The translations under genes and the position numbers were made by a program. A DNA stretch of 32,307 nucleotides from Cytophagales bacterium. GTDB lineage: Bacteria; Bacteroidota; Bacteroidia; Cytophagales; CCMP332. The notes beneath the pieces were generated by a model. The model was not told the origin of the DNA and made no database searches. It saw only the letters and a program-made list of their open reading frames with translations. The stretch is taken from the NCBI GenBank assembly GCA_028279065.1, contig JANQSY010000029.1, forward strand, positions 1 to 32,307, given 5' to 3'. Numbering within the stretch: the first letter of the stretch is position 1; each line of letters begins with the position of its first letter. Of the stretch, positions 31,077 through 32,307 are shown one piece after another.

Positions 31077-31475
31077 ATGAGAAACATTGCTGTTATCGCC
31101 CACGATAAGAAGAAGCCTGCGCTGGTTGATCTATTAAAAGAAGTGGAAGATGGTTTATGGCAACGGACCATCCTTGCTACCGGTCGAACCGCAGAGTTCC
31201 TCGAAAAAGGGGATTTTAAAGTTCCGGTAAACCATATGAGTCCAGGAAAATCCGGTGGGTATATGGAGATCACGGATATGATCAGGGAAGGAAAAGTGGA
31301 TATCGTGATTTTTTTAAGGGACCATGAGGTCACCCATAATCATGAAGACATTCAAAATCTTCTGATCGAATGCAATAAAGGGAATGTACCCCTTGCCACT
31401 AATCCAGCTTCGGCCAAGCTGTTGCTCATGGGTCTTATCCATTTGGAAAGGATTCATCCAAAAAAGAAATCCTGA
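31077..31475 (+). CDS. Methylglyoxal synthase-fold protein, catalytic Asp absent
   Basis: A 132-residue MGS-like domain protein. Conserved with MgsA: I-A-V-I-A-H-D-K-K-K (His9, Asp10), A-T-G-R-T-A in the phosphate-binding loop (35-39 region), I-R-E-G-K-V-D-I-V-I-F-L, a His/Asp-rich D-H-E-V-T-H-N-H-E-D (82-91) and V-P-L-A-T-N-P-A-S-A. However the E. coli G-P-M-G-G-D-Q-Q segment, which holds the catalytic Asp71, is replaced here by S-P-G-K-S-G-G-Y-M-E-I-T (55-66); Tyr62 or Met63 aligns to the Asp. It may be a regulatory or altered-specificity relative, or use another acid (Glu64, Asp67). Databases would probably name it mgsA. Starts 10 bp after the kinase gene. Confidence 0.85.
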   Translation: MRNIAVIAHDKKKPALVDLLKEVEDGLWQRTILATGRTAEFLEKGDFKVPVNHMSPGKSGGYMEITDMIREGKVDIVIFLRDHEVTHNHEDIQNLLIECNKGNVPLATNPASAKLLLMGLIHLERIHPKKKS

Positions 31476-31476
31476 A

Positions 31477-32133
31477 TTGAATTCCCTAGGGTTCATTTTT
31501 GATCTGGATGGGGTCATCGTAGATACGGCCAGCTTTCATTTCAAGGCATGGGGTCAGATCGCATCCGAATTGGGAATTGAATTTGGGGAAAAGGAAAATG
31601 AGCTTCTAAAAGGTGTGGGCAGGGCAGATTCTCTCGAAAAGATCCTTTCTATGGGAAATGTCAAATTGGAAGCCGACAAAAGAGAGGTTCTTTTGCATAA
31701 AAAGAACAGAATATATCTGGAACTCGTTGATTCCCTCTCTGAGGATTCACCCTTGCCCGGGGCAAAGAATTTTTTAGAAGAATCAAAAAGATCAGGAATC
31801 AAAATAGGAATAGGTTCATCAAGCAAGAACGCAAAAAGAATTCTGGAAAAGATCGGGTTAGCTGATGAGTTTGATGTGATTGTAGATGGAACCATGATCG
31901 AAAAGTCCAAACCAGATCCGGAAGTTTTTCAAAAAGGGGCAGAAAAAATGGGGACACCACCTTCCTCATGTGTGGTATTTGAAGATGCCGAGTCAGGAGT
32001 CAAGGCAGCGAAAAGGGCAGGTATGTATTGTATCGGGATCGGATCTGAAAAAAACCTCTCAGATGCAGATCTTGTGGTTACGGACTTGAGCAAGATCAAA
32101 GCCCATGAAATAAAATCCCTTCTGAACCTATGA
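31477..32133 (+). CDS. pgmB: Beta-phosphoglucomutase
   Basis: Converts beta-D-glucose-1-phosphate to glucose-6-phosphate; HAD superfamily. From a TTG start at 31477 the protein is 218 residues, usual for the family. Motif I D-L-D-G-V has nucleophile Asp9 and acid Asp11; the cap follows with S-F-H-F-K-A-W (His21) and the family hallmark G-V-G-R-A-D-S-L-E-K-I-L (46-57). Motif II is G-S-S-S-K-N, motif III K-S-K-P-D-P, motif IV F-E-D-A-E-S-G-V-K-A-A. The open frame extends to 31384 inside the previous gene, but those residues are not family-like. One base separates it from the preceding stop codon, and its stop overlaps the next ATG. Confidence 0.92.
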   Translation: MNSLGFIFDLDGVIVDTASFHFKAWGQIASELGIEFGEKENELLKGVGRADSLEKILSMGNVKLEADKREVLLHKKNRIYLELVDSLSEDSPLPGAKNFLEESKRSGIKIGIGSSSKNAKRILEKIGLADEFDVIVDGTMIEKSKPDPEVFQKGAEKMGTPPSSCVVFEDAESGVKAAKRAGMYCIGIGSEKNLSDADLVVTDLSKIKAHEIKSLLNL

Positions 32134-32307
32134 GTGCTCAATACATCCCTGATGAATGGAAGGTAGTCGAAAAGGGATTCGATCCATCTCTGATACAGGG
32201 ATCAGAAAGCCTTTTTAGCCTTGGGAATTCCCATATGGGACACCGGGGGAATTTCGAGGAAACCTATTCAGGAAAAAGCCTTCAAGGTTCCTATGTTGCC
32301 GGGGTTT
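32130..32307 (+). CDS. GH65 disaccharide phosphorylase (5' end only)
   Basis: The first 59 codons of a gene that runs off the window. The peptide begins M-S-A-Q-Y-I-P-D-E-W-K-V-V-E-K-G-F-D-P and continues with E-S-L-F-S-L-G-N-S-H-M-G-H-R-G-N-F-E-E-T-Y-S-G and G-S-Y-V-A-G-V, the standard N-terminal region of family 65 maltose, trehalose or kojibiose phosphorylases. Such enzymes release beta-glucose-1-phosphate, the substrate of the pgmB product encoded directly upstream with a 4-bp ATGA overlap. The exact disaccharide cannot be told from this fragment. Confidence 0.9.
   Translation, partial: MSAQYIPDEWKVVEKGFDPSLIQGSESLFSLGNSHMGHRGNFEETYSGKSLQGSYVAGV

Noticed and set aside
31384-31476. 31-residue N-terminal extension of beta-phosphoglucomutase
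   Set aside because: It lies inside the MGS-fold gene in another frame and is not HAD-like; the TTG at 31477 gives the usual length.
1-32307. CRISPR array, prophage, IS element or toxin-antitoxin module
   Set aside because: No direct-repeat/spacer array, transposase, integrase, phage structural gene or recognisable toxin-antitoxin pair is seen on either strand.

Overview
The window looks like a chromosomal segment of a member of the Bacteroidota, most likely a marine or environmental Flavobacteriia/Cytophagia-type lineage. The grounds are a secreted protein with a C-terminal type IX secretion (T9SS) sorting domain, family markers largely confined to this phylum (GWxTD, DUF3078, DUF4252, a NUDIX-type transcription regulator), no Shine-Dalgarno sequences, and recurrent TAnnTTTGC boxes that match the Bacteroidota -7 promoter element. 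The genus cannot be named from this sequence. I see no prophage, IS element, CRISPR array or rRNA. Most genes are housekeeping or envelope genes with uniform codon use.

Layout. 1-5.7 kb (minus): rarA followed by a giant AsmA-like membrane-anchored protein built from about seven ~180-residue repeats. 5.8-10.1 kb: an EamA exporter, a small YgaP-like membrane protein (minus), a DUF3078 outer-membrane-type protein, then a compact sigma factor / anti-sigma / DUF4252 / DUF4252 operon closed by an intrinsic terminator. 10.2-12.5 kb: class II fructose-bisphosphate aldolase, a WYL-domain regulator and a 62-residue orphan. 12.5-18.7 kb: a secreted HExxH protein (minus) divergent from a membrane VWA protein, which converges on clpC and an upstream wbqC-like gene. 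18.7-24.5 kb: a GWxTD protein, a TsaC/Sua5-type tRNA-modification gene (minus) and a 1170-residue T9SS cargo protein (minus). 24.6-27.1 kb: an overlapping trio, mltG / hotdog thioesterase / YihY. 27.1-27.7 kb: tRNA-Ser(UGA) with a consensus promoter and terminator, then ~430 bp without a gene that is packed with hairpins, a 24-bp perfect palindrome and three imperfect copies of one cassette. 27.7-28.4 kb: a small exported protein.

28.4-32.3 kb is the most coherent metabolic block. A degenerate-NUDIX winged-helix regulator (minus) is divergent from a tightly packed operon: pfkA, a BadF/GlcNAc-kinase-type ATPase, a methylglyoxal-synthase-fold protein, beta-phosphoglucomutase and a GH65 disaccharide phosphorylase that runs off the end. 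The regulator/pfkA gap has two back-to-back -7 boxes and two inverted repeats about three helical turns apart. This suggests a regulated pathway from phosphorolysis of an alpha-linked disaccharide through beta-glucose-1-phosphate to glucose-6-phosphate and glycolysis. Two enzymes in it are unusual: the Pfk has GGNGS instead of GGDGS, and the methylglyoxal-synthase homologue lacks the GGDQQ segment with the catalytic aspartate.
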